Positions 9,224 to 19,107 are shown, counted from the stretch's first letter. The stretch is DNA of 64,000 nucleotides from an uncultured bacterium (GCA_938038445.1 CALHRZ010000003.1:206317-270316), one strand, 5' to 3'. The notes: generated by a model from the sequence alone, not told the origin. Numbers and translations are program-made.

Positions 9224-10147
9224 ATGGAAAAGATGGTGATTGTGGGTTCCGGCCCCGCAGGCTGCACGGCGGCCTTATACGGGGCACGGGCGGGCGTTTC
9301 GCCGCTCGTGGTGGAGGGGTTGGCTCCGGGGGGGCAGTTGACGACCACGACCGACGTGGAGAATTTTCCGGGTTTTCCAAAGGGCATTCAGGGAGGTGCG
9401 TTGATGGAGGCCATGAAAGCGCAGGCGACCCGATTCGGCGCTCGGTTTGAGATGGGACGGGTGACGGGGTCGGATTTTTCCCATCGGCCGCTGCGTCTGA
9501 TACTCGAAGAAGGACGAACGGTCGAAAGCCAAACGCTCATTCTGGCCTGTGGGGCGGAGGCGCGCTGGCTGGGCTTGCCGTCCGAGCAGGCCTTACGAGG
9601 GAAAGGCGTTTCCGCCTGTGCGACGTGCGACGGATTTTTCTTCCGGGGCGTTCCGGTGGCGGTTGTGGGGGGTGGAGACACGGCGATGGAGGAGGCGCTT
9701 TTCCTCACGCGGTTTGCTTCCCGCGTCCACGTCATTCACCGAAGAAACGCGTTCCGGGCTTCGCGCATCATGGCGGAGCGGGTGATGCGTCATCCGAAGA
9801 TCGAAACGATCTGGAATTCGGTGGTCGAGGAGGTTCGGGATCCGGCGCGGGGGGCCGTGACGGCTGTTGTGCTTCGGAACGTGGAGACGGGCGATCGGCA
9901 GGAGTTGCCGGTTCAGGGGGTATTTGTGGCCATTGGCCATACGCCCAGCACGGCCCCATTTCGGGGCCAGGTGGCCATGGATGAAAAGGGGTACATACGG
10001 GTTTCGGGTGTTTCCACCAGCGTTGAAGGTGTATACGCGGCCGGAGATGTCATGGATCCCGAATTTCGCCAGGCGGTGGTTGCTGCCGGCACGGGTTGCA
10101 TGGCAGCCATGCGCGCCTGCCGGTATTTGGAGTCCCTTTCGCCATGA
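9224..10147 (+). CDS. trxB: Thioredoxin-disulfide reductase
   Basis: 307 residues, normal for low-molecular-weight TrxB. The FAD-binding GSGPAG loop is at residues 8-13, GGQL and the ENFPGFP segment follow, the redox-active CATC is C132-A-T-C135, the NADPH-binding VVGGGDTAMEEA comes next, and the C-terminal FAD motif includes VYAAGDVMD. It transfers electrons from NADPH to thioredoxin in the cytoplasm. It begins 10 bases after the second PilB gene and its stop overlaps the start of the ABC exporter (ATGA), so it is part of the same transcriptional run although functionally separate. Confidence 0.93.
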   Translation: MEKMVIVGSGPAGCTAALYGARAGVSPLVVEGLAPGGQLTTTTDVENFPGFPKGIQGGALMEAMKAQATRFGARFEMGRVTGSDFSHRPLRLILEEGRTVESQTLILACGAEARWLGLPSEQALRGKGVSACATCDGFFFRGVPVAVVGGGDTAMEEALFLTRFASRVHVIHRRNAFRASRIMAERVMRHPKIETIWNSVVEEVRDPARGAVTAVVLRNVETGDRQELPVQGVFVAIGHTPSTAPFRGQVAMDEKGYIRVSGVSTSVEGVYAAGDVMDPEFRQAVVAAGTGCMAAMRACRYLESLSP

Positions 10148-11961
10148 GCCGACGACGCGGCTGGCGCGCCGGGGACTGGCAGGTTTATCGGCGCCTGCTT
10201 CAGTTCAGCCTTCCCTATTTGCCCCGGTTGGCGGCGGGTCTTTTGTTCGGCATCCTGTATGCGGCTGCCAACGGTGCGTTCGTTTGGGCCATTCACAAGG
10301 GGCTACCGATGTTTTTTGGGGCGGAAGCCCAGAGGCTTTCGGACACGGACTTGCGCCGGCTTATGCTCGCTCTCCTCGCCTTTCCGTTGATTGCGGCGGT
10401 CCGAGGCATTGGCGATTTCGGAAGCAAATACCTTATCAAATGGGTGGGCAATCGGGTGGTGATGGATATTCGGAACGCGCTTCAGCAGCGGCTTTTGACA
10501 TTGCCCATTCAGTTCTTTTCCGAACATCGAACGGGGGAACTGATGGCCCGTGTGACCCATGATCCGGCCCAGGTCGAAAATGCGGTCTCGTCGGTTCTTG
10601 GCGACATTGTGAAGGAACCGCTGACGCTTGCGGCGATGGTTGGATCGGTTCTCTGGCTTGACGTTCGGCTTGCCCTGGTGAGTCTCGTGCTGTTTCCGTT
10701 GTGCATCGTGCCGATTGTGACCTTTGGCCGCAAGATCCGGAAAAATGCACGCCTGGCTCAGGAACGGATTGCCGATCTTTCGGCCATTCTTCAGGAGACG
10801 ATCGTGGGCGCCCGCATCGTGCGTGCCTACGGCATGGAGGAGCGGGAACGGGAACGGTTCGAGGTTCAGAATCGGACTTTTTTCAGCAAGGTGATGCGGA
10901 TGGCACGCGCCCGTTCAGCGGTGGAACCCCTTGTGGTGTTTATGTCCGGCGTGGCGGTCTCCCTCGTCCTAGCGTATGCCGCTCACCGGGGGCTTGCGAT
11001 CAACCAGGTGATGGCCTTTGCGGCGGCGCTTGTACTGCTGTATGAGCCGGTCAAAAAGCTGAGCGGCATTCACCTCCAGATTCAGCAGAGCGTGGCGGCG
11101 GCGGAGCGGATTTTTACTCTGTTAGACAAGCCGGTATCGGTGGCGGATCGTCCGGGAGCGATTTCGTTCGAGGGTCCGCTTCATACGATCGAGTTTGATG
11201 GGGTGGAATTTTGTTATGAAGGGGGCCAGCCGGTGCTGCGGAATTTCTCGCTCAAGGTGGCTGCCGGCACGCGGGTGGCGATTGTGGGGCGTTCGGGCTC
11301 CGGCAAAACGACGCTGGTGAATCTGTTGCCGCGCTTTGCGGATCCGGTCCGGGGGTGCATCCGATTCAACGGGCGGGACATCCGGGACTATACTCTGAAG
11401 TCGCTGCGTCGGGCAATCGGCGTCGTCACCCAGGAGACGATTCTCTTCAACGACACCGTGGCAAACAATATCCGCTATGGGCAACCCGATGCCCCGATAT
11501 CGGCCGTTATGGATGCCGCCCGGCGGGCCAACGCCCACGACTTCATTGCGGCGCTTCCGGCTGGCTATGATACGCCGATTGGGGAACGGGGGCTTCGGCT
11601 GTCGGGGGGGGAGAAGCAGCGTCTAGCCATTGCGCGGGCGGTTCTTCGGAATCCCCCCCTAATGATCCTGGATGAAGCGACCAGTGCGCTGGACACGGCA
11701 TCGGAGCGGCTTGTGCAGGAGGCGCTGGATCAACTGATGGAAGGGCGTACGGTGTTTATGGTGGCCCATCGGTTGTCCACCGTGCAGCACTGTGACCGCA
11801 TTGTGGTATTGGAGCAGGGGCGGTTGGTGGAGGAGGGGCGGCATGAGGAGCTCCTGGATGCGGGAGGGATTTACTATCAACTCTACCAAATGCAGTTCAA
11901 GGAACAGGCCGGGAGTGTCGGAGGACGTCTTGGATATAATCCCGAGTCCGTGGGAACGTGA
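10144..11961 (+). CDS. ABC exporter, MsbA/lipid-flippase type (fused membrane and ATPase domains)
   Basis: 605 residues from the ATG at 10144. An N-terminal six-helix exporter domain (about 1-330) is followed by an ATPase domain with Walker A GRSGSGKTT, Q-loop VVTQE, signature LSGGEKQRLAIARA, Walker B LMILDEATSALD and H-loop VAHRLST. This layout matches MsbA and related half-transporters that act as homodimers; in a Gram-negative cell it could flip lipid A-core, but drug or peptide export cannot be excluded. The start is chosen because it overlaps the trxB stop (ATGA); upstream in-frame codons are inside trxB. Its 3' end overlaps the convergent transglycosylase gene by 65 bases. Confidence 0.85.
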   Translation: MSRRRGWRAGDWQVYRRLLQFSLPYLPRLAAGLLFGILYAAANGAFVWAIHKGLPMFFGAEAQRLSDTDLRRLMLALLAFPLIAAVRGIGDFGSKYLIKWVGNRVVMDIRNALQQRLLTLPIQFFSEHRTGELMARVTHDPAQVENAVSSVLGDIVKEPLTLAAMVGSVLWLDVRLALVSLVLFPLCIVPIVTFGRKIRKNARLAQERIADLSAILQETIVGARIVRAYGMEERERERFEVQNRTFFSKVMRMARARSAVEPLVVFMSGVAVSLVLAYAAHRGLAINQVMAFAAALVLLYEPVKKLSGIHLQIQQSVAAAERIFTLLDKPVSVADRPGAISFEGPLHTIEFDGVEFCYEGGQPVLRNFSLKVAAGTRVAIVGRSGSGKTTLVNLLPRFADPVRGCIRFNGRDIRDYTLKSLRRAIGVVTQETILFNDTVANNIRYGQPDAPISAVMDAARRANAHDFIAALPAGYDTPIGERGLRLSGGEKQRLAIARAVLRNPPLMILDEATSALDTASERLVQEALDQLMEGRTVFMVAHRLSTVQHCDRIVVLEQGRLVEEGRHEELLDAGGIYYQLYQMQFKEQAGSVGGRLGYNPESVGT

Positions 11962-12430
11962 TGGTTTCGATGAAACCGGTTGCCGAGCGGTCGGGGGCAG
12001 CGGCCGCCCAGCGCAGGGCGTTCGAACGGCCGGCGTTATACTCGGCGAGAGCGAAGGGATCGGGATCGTCCCGGTCGTACCAGCGGGATCGGGCGCGGGC
12101 CAGATACCAAGCACCGGCCAGCAGGTTGGTAAGAGGGTTTTCGAGGTGTTGGGAGTCGAAGTTTGGAATTCGCTCGGCTGCGGCCCACTCGCGGCCTGCG
12201 GCTTCGCGGACCTGCATCAGTCCGTATTCGCCGGCGGCACCCCGCACCGAGGGGCGGAATCCGCTTTCCCTTCGGACGACGGCCCGGACGAGAAGGGGAT
12301 CGATCTGGTATTGTGCTGCGGCGAAGCGGATCAAGCGGTCGTAGCGGTGACGGCGCCAGAAGGTTCGGCCCGCGAAGGCGGCGCCGAGAAGGATGGGCAC
12401 GAGGACGAGTCGAAGGAGCCGCCACGTCAT
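11897..12430 (-). CDS. Membrane-anchored lytic transglycosylase (SLT domain)
   Basis: 177 residues. One N-terminal hydrophobic segment (about 5-21) followed by basic residues serves as signal anchor. The rest is a goose-lysozyme-like SLT domain: catalytic Glu55 in RRESGF, then GAAGEYGLMQV, NLLAGAWYLA and FALAEYNAG. These are the family I motifs of lytic murein transglycosylases, which cleave the MurNAc-GlcNAc bond to form 1,6-anhydro ends. It is close to a bare catalytic domain, shorter than Slt70 or MltC. It is convergent with the ABC exporter gene, and the two coding ends overlap. Confidence 0.9.
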   Translation of the reverse strand: MTWRLLRLVLVPILLGAAFAGRTFWRRHRYDRLIRFAAAQYQIDPLLVRAVVRRESGFRPSVRGAAGEYGLMQVREAAGREWAAAERIPNFDSQHLENPLTNLLAGAWYLARARSRWYDRDDPDPFALAEYNAGRSNALRWAAAAPDRSATGFIETITFPRTRDYIQDVLRHSRPVP

Positions 12431-12480
12431 GGGGGCTATCTTAGCGCGACGGTCGGCATTGTCAAGAAGGAGACGGGATC

Positions 12481-12897
12481 ATGAAGCATTATCGGAAGGA
12501 GCTGTGGATGCATGTGCCTTCCCGGCGCGCCTTTGTGAACATCACGCCTCAGGTCGAGACTTGTCTGACGGAAAGCGGCATTCGGGAGGGGTTGCTTCTC
12601 TGCAATGCCATGCACATCACGGCAAGCGTGTTCATCAACGACGATGAAGCGGGGCTTCATCGGGATTTCGAGCGCTGGCTGGAACGCCTGGCCCCGGAGA
12701 AGCCCTACACGCAATATGATCACAATGGGGCCGAAGACAATGCGGATGCCCATTTGAAACGGACGATCATGGGGCGCGAGGTGTTGGTCGCCGTCACTGC
12801 CGGCCGGCTGGATCTTGGGCCGTGGGAGCGGATTTTCTATGGGGAATTTGATGGAAAACGACGCAAGCGCATTTTGATCAAGATCATTGGGGAATGA
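12481..12897 (+). CDS. yjbQ: YjbQ/UPF0047 family protein
   Basis: 138 residues, the usual length of this single-domain family. The diagnostic block is [14 protein letters not shown] followed by TIMGREV, containing the conserved His and acidic residues, and the C-terminal [16 protein letters not shown]. Members form trimers; weak thiamine-phosphate synthase activity has been reported for some, but the physiological role is unsettled. AAGGAG lies eight bases before the ATG. The stop overlaps the queA start (ATGA), so the two genes are translationally coupled. Confidence 0.92.
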   Translation: MKHYRKELWMHVPSRRAFVNITPQVETCLTESGIREGLLLCNAMHITASVFINDDEAGLHRDFERWLERLAPEKPYTQYDHNGAEDNADAHLKRTIMGREVLVAVTAGRLDLGPWERIFYGEFDGKRRKRILIKIIGE

Positions 12898-13958
12898 TGG
12901 ACCGGACGGATGCCTACTACTATTCGTTGCCTGAGGAACTGATTGCCCAGGAACCCCTTCCGGATCGGTCGGCGTCCCGGATGCTGGTTTTGGATCGGCG
13001 GACGGATCGAATCGAACATCGGACGGTCCGCGATCTGCCGGAATTTTTTCGGCCGGGGGATGCGCTGGTATTGAACGACAGCCGGGTGATTACGGCACGG
13101 TTGCTGGGACGAAAGCGGGGAAGCGGCGGCCGCGTGGATTTGCTTTTTTTGGAGGAGGAGCGACCGAGTTATTGGGCGGCGCTGGTAAGGGCTTCCGGCC
13201 GGATTCGGCCCGGGCTTGTTTTTGAAGACCCTGCGGGGGAGTGGACGGCGGAGGTGGTGGAAATCCGACCGACGGGCGGTGTAAGCCTTCAGGTGACGAG
13301 TGGCCGTCCTCTGTCGGAAATTCTGGAAGCGAGAGGGCTTCCTCCTTTGCCTCCGTACATTCGGCGGTTCTGGGGCTCGGGACGGGGTGATCCCGCCCAG
13401 ATTCAGAGGGATCGGGAACGCTATCAGACGGTCTATGCGCGTTTGCCTGGTTCGGTGGCCGCTCCCACGGCGGGGCTTCACTTGACGAACGACCTTTTGA
13501 ATGCGATTCGCAATCGGGGGGTTATTCTCGTGCATGTGACGCTACATGTCGGGCTGGGAACCTTCAAGCCGATTGAGGCCGATTCGATTGAACGCCATGT
13601 CATGCACGAAGAGCGGTTCGAGTTGACCGAGGCGGCGGCCGAGGCTCTGAATCGCGTACGGGAGGGGGGAGGGCGAATTGCGGCGGTTGGAACGACCTCT
13701 GTCCGGGTTCTGGAAACCACGGTGACGGAGGAGAGGATTTTTCGGGCAGAATGCGGCCGTACGCGATTGTTTATTCATCCCCCTTACCGGTTTCGAGCGG
13801 TGGATGTATTGCTGACCAATTTTCATTTGCCCCGTTCGTCTCTTCTGGTTTTGGTCAGCGCATTCGCCGGCCGGGAGCGAATTTTGCGCGCTTACGAGGA
13901 AGCGATCCGAACACGCTATCGGTTTTTCAGTTATGGGGATGCGATGTTGATTTTATGA
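12894..13958 (+). CDS. queA: S-adenosylmethionine:tRNA ribosyltransferase-isomerase
   Basis: 354 residues, full length. The N terminus ([24 protein letters not shown]) and the segments [37 protein letters not shown] and [11 protein letters not shown] are signature QueA blocks. The enzyme transfers the ribosyl moiety of AdoMet to preQ1 in tRNA, giving epoxyqueuosine, the penultimate step of queuosine synthesis. It is coupled to yjbQ by an ATGA overlap. A second queuosine gene, queC, lies at 46416-47108, so the pathway is dispersed in this genome. Confidence 0.97.
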   Translation: MMDRTDAYYYSLPEELIAQEPLPDRSASRMLVLDRRTDRIEHRTVRDLPEFFRPGDALVLNDSRVITARLLGRKRGSGGRVDLLFLEEERPSYWAALVRASGRIRPGLVFEDPAGEWTAEVVEIRPTGGVSLQVTSGRPLSEILEARGLPPLPPYIRRFWGSGRGDPAQIQRDRERYQTVYARLPGSVAAPTAGLHLTNDLLNAIRNRGVILVHVTLHVGLGTFKPIEADSIERHVMHEERFELTEAAAEALNRVREGGGRIAAVGTTSVRVLETTVTEERIFRAECGRTRLFIHPPYRFRAVDVLLTNFHLPRSSLLVLVSAFAGRERILRAYEEAIRTRYRFFSYGDAMLIL

Positions 13959-13976
13959 GAAAAGTAAAAAAAGGAG

Positions 13977-14005
13977 TTGACTTTCATTTGGGATGGCCTT
14001 ATTTT
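13977..14005 (+). promoter_or_regulatory. Sigma-70-type promoter for the pseudopilin gene
   Basis: TTGACT (13977-13982), a 17-base spacer and TATTTT (14000-14005) lie in the AT-rich gap between queA and the pseudopilin gene. The predicted transcript has a leader of roughly 40 bases with a strong purine-rich ribosome site before the ATG at 14051. This gives the pseudopilin gene its own transcription unit, closed by the terminator at 14678. Confidence 0.6.
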
Positions 14006-14050
14006 CCCGTTATATCTTTGAGGGACAGTTTTAGAAAGGAAGGGTGAATC

Positions 14051-14644
14051 ATGAAGCGCATCGGGTGGTTTCGCAGAGTCGGTTTCACGTTGATTGAGTT
14101 GTTGGTGGTGATTGCCATCATTGGGATTCTGGCGGGATTGTTGTTGCCCACCTTGGCGACAGTTCGTGAACGCGCGCGCCGCACGCAATGTGTCAACAAT
14201 CTAAAGGAAATTTATAAAGGGCTCAATTTGTTTGCAGACGACCGGATCAGCGATTTTTCTCCTCTTCCGGGCAATCTCAAGCAGTTGGCGCCGTATGTCG
14301 GAACAAAATCGGGCAAACTGTTCATTTGTCCGTCAGACCTTAATGTTAATCGAGCGTCTGGGGTTTTGGAAGGCCCGGTTGAAAATCCGGCGGACATGGC
14401 GGAGGTCAACATTTCGTATTTCTATTACCGGACGGGCAGCCGAGCGGAAGTTAGCGATCTGACGTTGTCGTTGACCAACGCTTCTGCGCAACTGGTGATG
14501 AAGGACAAGCGATTTACTGCGCATGGCGATTTTGTGAACGTGCTGTTTCTTGATGGGCACACGGAAGGGGTGACGATTACGGGCGGTGTGGACAATGTGG
14601 CCACCGTGTATAATCCGTACAACGCCACACCAGCGACCCACTGA
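14051..14644 (+). CDS. Type II secretion/type IV pseudopilin with H-x9-DG motif
   Basis: 197 residues. A short basic leader ends in Gly11, followed by [20 protein letters not shown]: a class III prepilin signal cleaved between Gly11 and Phe12, with the conserved Glu at mature position 5. The body is small and ends in a block where His is followed by nine residues and then DG ([12 protein letters not shown]). The H-x9-DG C-terminal motif is typical of the very numerous prepilin-like proteins of Planctomycetes, Verrucomicrobia and Lentisphaerae. It could be a pilus subunit or a minor pseudopilin. It stands alone with its own promoter and terminator. Confidence 0.9.
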   Translation: MKRIGWFRRVGFTLIELLVVIAIIGILAGLLLPTLATVRERARRTQCVNNLKEIYKGLNLFADDRISDFSPLPGNLKQLAPYVGTKSGKLFICPSDLNVNRASGVLEGPVENPADMAEVNISYFYYRTGSRAEVSDLTLSLTNASAQLVMKDKRFTAHGDFVNVLFLDGHTEGVTITGGVDNVATVYNPYNATPATH

Positions 14645-14677
14645 TGATGGGCTGAATCGTTTGCAGAGCATTTTTCG

Positions 14678-14716
14678 GGGCCTTCCCGTTCGGCGAGGAA
14701 GGCCCTTTTTTATTTT
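14678..14716 (+). terminator. Rho-independent terminator after the pseudopilin gene
   Basis: GGGCCTTCC (14678-14686) and GGAAGGCCC (14697-14705) form a perfect 9-bp GC-rich stem with a 10-base loop, followed directly by a T-run (14706-14711, continuing TATTTT). It lies just upstream of priA and ends the pseudopilin transcript. Confidence 0.93.
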
Positions 14717-14721
14717 GTGAT

Positions 14722-16938
14722 ATGAATGCATCGATCGCCAGGGTGCTGGTGGATGTTTCCCTGAATCGGGAATTCGACTATTGGATTCCGGAACCTCTTC
14801 GAGCCCAGATCGTCCTGGGTTCTGCGGTGCGGGTTTCGTTTGGCTCTCGCGAGACCACGGGGTTTGTGGTAGGGCTTGCAGCGGTGAGCGAGCGCACGGC
14901 GCTGAAACCTGTTTTGGCTGTTTTACATGATCAACCCGTTCTTTCCCCTGCGCTGCTTGAGTTGGCCCGGTGGATCAGCGACTACTATTGCGCACCGATT
15001 GAACGGGTGATTCGAAGCATGTTGCCGGGGGCGGTTCGGCGATCGGGCTCTGCGTTTCGTTGTCGGCGGATCGCGGTTTCGAAGCGGTCTGGACTCTCTG
15101 CGGCCGAATGGGCGGCTTTGCGAAGACGAGCGCCCCGGCAGGCACAAGCGTTAGAGATCATCGAAGCGGGAGCGGGGATCGAAGTGGGGGTCCTCTCTCG
15201 GGAGTATGGAATTCCGGCGTCGGTTGTCCATGCATTGGCGAAGGGGGGGTTCATTCGGGTGGAGGAGGAACGGGGGGCTCGGTTGCCGTTTCGGAATCGG
15301 ACTTTTGTCCCGACGGAACCGGCCGTCCTGATGCCCCAGCAAGCGGAAGCGTTGGCGCTAATCCGGAAGTCCCTGGCGGATCTTGAGCCTCCGGTGGCGT
15401 TACTTCATGGGGTTACAGGCAGCGGGAAGACCGAGGTGTATCTTCAAGCCATTGCGCACGTCCTTTCGGAGGGGAAGGGAGCCATTGTCTTGGTGCCGGA
15501 GATCTCCCTGACGCCTCAAACGGTTGAGCGGTTTGTCGGGCGATTTGGTGAAACGGTTGCGGTTCTTCACAGCGGTCTTTCCGAAGGGGAGCGGCACGAC
15601 GAATGGCATCGCATTCGGGAGGGTAAGGCGCGAATTGTGGTTGGAGCCCGGAGTGCGGTTTTTGCACCTGTTTCTCCGTTAGGGCTTATTGTGGTGGACG
15701 AGGAGCATGAACCGACCTACAAGCAAGAGGATGCTCCCCGATATCATGCCCGGGATGTTGCCGTCATGCGGGGACGTCTTGAGCGATGTTCGGTTGTTTT
15801 GGGGACGGCGACCCCGTCGTTCGAGAGTTTCCGGAACTGTGAGATCGGGAAATACGGCAGAGTGTGGATGCCCGCACGGGTGGACCATCGCCGGATGCCG
15901 CTGATGCGGGTTGTGGACATGGGTCACGAACGCTTGCCGGACGGAAAGCCGGCCATTCTTTCCCGTGAGTTGTTGGATCTGATGGGGCGTCGGCTTGAAC
16001 GGGGGGAACAGACGATATTGTTTCTCAATCGGCGCGGCTATGCGGCCTCTCTGGTTTGCTTGGTTTGCGGCCATGTCGAATCCTGTCCGGACTGCAGTTT
16101 GGCGTTCACGTATCATCGCGTGGGGGAACGGCTTCGTTGCCATATTTGCGGCGCGAATCGCGCGGTGCCGCCGGCGTGTCCTTCGTGTGGTGATCCGGCT
16201 TTCCATTATGCGGGTTTGGGCACTCAGCGGCTTGAGCGGCTGGTGGCGAAGCGGTTTCCGGAGGCACGGATCCGGCGGATGGACGCGGACACGACGAGCC
16301 GACGCCATGCTCACTGGGAAATTCTCGGCGACTTTAAGACCGGGAAAACCGACATCCTGATTGGAACGCAGATGATCGCGAAGGGGTTGGATTTTCCGAA
16401 TGTGACTCTGATCGGGATTGTGTTTGCCGATCAAGGGCTTCATGCACCGGATTTTCGGGCGGGGGAACGGACGTTTCAGCTTTTGGTCCAAGTGGCAGGC
16501 CGTGCAGGCCGTGGCGAACTGGCCGGCGACGTTGTGGTTCAGACCTTCAAACCGTTTCATCCCGTTGTTCAGTCGGCGGTTCAGCTTGACTATGAAGCCT
16601 TTTATCGTCGAGAGCAAGAGAGTCGGCGGGAACTGGGGTATCCGCCGTTTGGTCGGATGGTCTGCGTAACGTTTCGAGGGCCCTCTGAGGAGCAAGTTTT
16701 TGAAATCGCCGAGCGGGTGGCGTTGCGTTGGCGGGAACAGGCGCCACCCGGTGCGGTTCTTACCGGTCCCATGCCGGCCGCCTTGTCCCGTGTCAAAGGA
16801 TTGTTCCGGTATCAGTTGCTGTTGCGGGGTTCCTCTTCGCGGGGATTGACCGGACCTTTGCGGCTCGTCCTTCGTGCGGAACGGATACCGTCCAAGGTGG
16901 CGGTGGTCGTGGATGTGGACCCGGTCTCGCTTTTATAG
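14722..16938 (+). CDS. priA: Primosomal replication restart helicase PriA
   Basis: 738 residues. The N-terminal 3' DNA-binding domain precedes a superfamily 2 helicase core with Walker A GVTGSGKTEVY, the DEEH box in LIVVDEEHEPTYKQED, and GTATPS. A zinc-binding region with repeated CxxC pairs (CLVCGHVESCPDC, CHICG, CPSCGD) follows, then AKGLDFPNVTLIGIV and QVAGRAGR. PriA reloads the replicative helicase at stalled forks. There is no Shine-Dalgarno sequence before the ATG; it begins only a few bases after the T-run of the preceding terminator, so either transcription reads through or the promoter overlaps that terminator. Confidence 0.96.
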   Translation: MNASIARVLVDVSLNREFDYWIPEPLRAQIVLGSAVRVSFGSRETTGFVVGLAAVSERTALKPVLAVLHDQPVLSPALLELARWISDYYCAPIERVIRSMLPGAVRRSGSAFRCRRIAVSKRSGLSAAEWAALRRRAPRQAQALEIIEAGAGIEVGVLSREYGIPASVVHALAKGGFIRVEEERGARLPFRNRTFVPTEPAVLMPQQAEALALIRKSLADLEPPVALLHGVTGSGKTEVYLQAIAHVLSEGKGAIVLVPEISLTPQTVERFVGRFGETVAVLHSGLSEGERHDEWHRIREGKARIVVGARSAVFAPVSPLGLIVVDEEHEPTYKQEDAPRYHARDVAVMRGRLERCSVVLGTATPSFESFRNCEIGKYGRVWMPARVDHRRMPLMRVVDMGHERLPDGKPAILSRELLDLMGRRLERGEQTILFLNRRGYAASLVCLVCGHVESCPDCSLAFTYHRVGERLRCHICGANRAVPPACPSCGDPAFHYAGLGTQRLERLVAKRFPEARIRRMDADTTSRRHAHWEILGDFKTGKTDILIGTQMIAKGLDFPNVTLIGIVFADQGLHAPDFRAGERTFQLLVQVAGRAGRGELAGDVVVQTFKPFHPVVQSAVQLDYEAFYRREQESRRELGYPPFGRMVCVTFRGPSEEQVFEIAERVALRWREQAPPGAVLTGPMPAALSRVKGLFRYQLLLRGSSSRGLTGPLRLVLRAERIPSKVAVVVDVDPVSLL

Positions 16939-17009
16939 GGAGAGTTGTCGGAAAGGCTAGCCCTTGCCGTTGGACCATGTTATAACTCTCGGGTTAGGAG
17001 TTCAGGAAT

Positions 17010-18959
17010 ATGAGGGCTCAGCGTTTTTACGTCACGACGCCAATTTACTATGTCAATGACAAGCCGCACATCGGACATGCCTATACCACGATTCTGGCGG
17101 ATGTCCTTGCCCGGTATCACCGTCTGTTCGGTGTTCCGACCTTTTTTCTTACCGGCACGGACGAGCACGGGCAGAAAGTTCAACGGGCGGCGGAAAAGGC
17201 CGGGATGACCCCCCGCCAGCAGGCCGACTCGACGGTCATTCGCTTTCAGGAGCTGTGGAAACGGATTGCGATAACCCAAGACGATTTCATCCGAACGACC
17301 GAAGCCCGCCACATTCAGGTTGTGCAGGGAATTCTTAAGGATCTGTACGATCGAGGCGAGATTTATCGGGCGGAGTATGACGGGTGGTATTGCATTCCCT
17401 GCGAACGATTTTTTATGGAAAAGGACTTGGTGGACGGGTGCTGTCCCGACTGCCGTCGGCCCGTGGAAAAGGTTCGAGAGGCCAATTATTTTTTCCGGAT
17501 GAGTCGGTATCAGGATTGGCTGATCGAGTATATTGAAACGCATCCCCGTTTCATCCTGCCCGATTATCGACGGAACGAAACGCTGGGTTTTCTGCGCAAA
17601 CCGCTTCAAGACCTCTGCATTTCCAGGCCTAAATCCAGGCTTTCGTGGGGGATCGAGTTACCGTTCGACCCGGATTTTGTATGCTACGTATGGTTTGACG
17701 CCTTGGTTAACTATATCAGTGCGATCGGCTATCGGCGCGATCCGACTTTTTTTGCTCGCTGGTGGCCGGCTTCCCTTCACTTGATCGGCAAGGACATTCT
17801 GACGACACACACCGTCTATTGGCCGACGATGTTGAAGGCGCTGGATCTTCCTCTTCCAGAGACGATTTTTGCGCACGGGTGGTGGGTTGTGGGTCAGGCG
17901 AAGATGAGCAAATCGTTGGGAAATGTCGTCAATCCCATGGAGATGGTTGAGCGATTTGGTCCGGATGCGTTCCGTTATTTTTTGATGGCGGAGATGGTGT
18001 TGGGTCAGGATGCGAGTTTTACTGAGGAAGCCTTCATCCGTCGTTACAACACGGATCTTGCGAATGATTTGGGAAATCTTCTCAGTCGCTGGGCCAAGAT
18101 GGTGGTGTCGTATCGAAACGGGGTTATTCCCTGGTTTTCCGGCCCTGAGACGGAGGAGGACAGGCAATTGCGGGAGAGGACGTTGGCGGCAGCCGCTGTG
18201 ATGCGCGAATCGGTGGAATCCCTGCGGTTGGACCAAGGGCTTGCGGCGGTTGTGGGTGTGCTTCGGGAGGGCAATCGGTACATTGAGTTTCGAAGGCCGT
18301 GGGAGCTGGCTCAGAAGGGGGAGGTGGAGGCGCTTGATCGCGTTCTGTACGCTTTGGCCGAGATGCTGCGGATTGTTTCAGGCCTTTTGCATCCGATCCT
18401 GCCGAACAAGATGGCGGAACTCAGGCGGGTGCTTCGGGAGGAGGAAACCCCCAGCCGGTTCGATTCTCTTTTGCGGTGGGGGGAATTGAAAGCCGGTGTT
18501 GTTCTCGCGCGGTGCGGCATTCTTTTCCCTCGGATCGTGGAGGGGCCGAAACGCGGAGAGGGGGTGGGCGATATGAAGAGCGTTACCGATTCGGCTGAAC
18601 CTTCTGAGACAGGCACCCCTCCCCAGCAGGGGGTGATGTTCCTTGAGTATGCGGATTTCGAAAAGGTCCAGCTTCGGACCGCTCGAATTTTGGAAGTTTC
18701 GCGAATTGAGAAAGCTGACAAGCTCTTGCGATTGAAAGTTCGGATGGGAAGCGAGGAACGGCAGATTGTAGCCGGTATTGCCCGGCATTACCGCCCGGAT
18801 GAGCTTATAGGGAAGACGATCATAGTTGTGGCCAATCTCAAGCCGGTGGTGCTGCGTGGGGTGGAATCTCAGGGAATGCTGCTTGCGGCTTCATCGGGCG
18901 GTGCCCTCCGGCTGCTGACCGTGGATGGTGAGATTCCCGATGGTTCTTTGGTCAAATAG
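17010..18959 (+). CDS. metG: Methionyl-tRNA synthetase with C-terminal tRNA-binding domain
   Basis: 649 residues. The class I HIGH-type motif is PHIGHAY near residue 20 and the KMSKS loop is AKMSKSLGN. A zinc-knuckle insert with CIPC and CCPDC is present. After the anticodon-binding helical domain and a low-complexity linker, the last 110 residues form an EMAP/Arc1p-like OB-fold (YADFEKVQLRTARILEV ... GSEERQIVAGIARHY ... VVVANLKPVVLRG). AGGAG precedes the ATG. It charges tRNA(Met) in the cytoplasm. A 161-base AT-rich gap separates it from mraZ. Confidence 0.97.
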   Translation: MRAQRFYVTTPIYYVNDKPHIGHAYTTILADVLARYHRLFGVPTFFLTGTDEHGQKVQRAAEKAGMTPRQQADSTVIRFQELWKRIAITQDDFIRTTEARHIQVVQGILKDLYDRGEIYRAEYDGWYCIPCERFFMEKDLVDGCCPDCRRPVEKVREANYFFRMSRYQDWLIEYIETHPRFILPDYRRNETLGFLRKPLQDLCISRPKSRLSWGIELPFDPDFVCYVWFDALVNYISAIGYRRDPTFFARWWPASLHLIGKDILTTHTVYWPTMLKALDLPLPETIFAHGWWVVGQAKMSKSLGNVVNPMEMVERFGPDAFRYFLMAEMVLGQDASFTEEAFIRRYNTDLANDLGNLLSRWAKMVVSYRNGVIPWFSGPETEEDRQLRERTLAAAAVMRESVESLRLDQGLAAVVGVLREGNRYIEFRRPWELAQKGEVEALDRVLYALAEMLRIVSGLLHPILPNKMAELRRVLREEETPSRFDSLLRWGELKAGVVLARCGILFPRIVEGPKRGEGVGDMKSVTDSAEPSETGTPPQQGVMFLEYADFEKVQLRTARILEVSRIEKADKLLRLKVRMGSEERQIVAGIARHYRPDELIGKTIIVVANLKPVVLRGVESQGMLLAASSGGALRLLTVDGEIPDGSLVK

Positions 18960-19062
18960 ACCTTGAGTTGATTTTTTTTCTCATTTTTTTCGAAACGGCG
19001 CCTTTTTATCCGTTCCGGTTTTATGGTGTTTGATCCCTCGAATAGAAAAAAAGTAAAAATGT

Positions 19063-19091
19063 TTGACGGTGGGTCAAAAGTCAGCGATAGT
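19063..19091 (+). promoter_or_regulatory. Sigma-70-type promoter of the dcw cluster
   Basis: TTGACG (19063-19068), a 17-base spacer and GATAGT (19086-19091) lie 30 bases upstream of the mraZ start in the metG-mraZ gap. This is the expected place for the main promoter of a division and cell-wall gene cluster. The predicted leader is about 23 bases. Confidence 0.55.
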
Positions 19092-19107
19092 ACGGTTGAA
19101 ATCAATC

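Noticed and set aside
15679..16695. 338-codon open frame on the minus strand opposite priA
   Set aside because: Antisense shadow of PriA helicase motifs, with no ribosome site or domain.
18960..19062. T-rich stretch after metG as a terminator
   Set aside because: T-runs are present but no stable stem of more than four base pairs precedes them.
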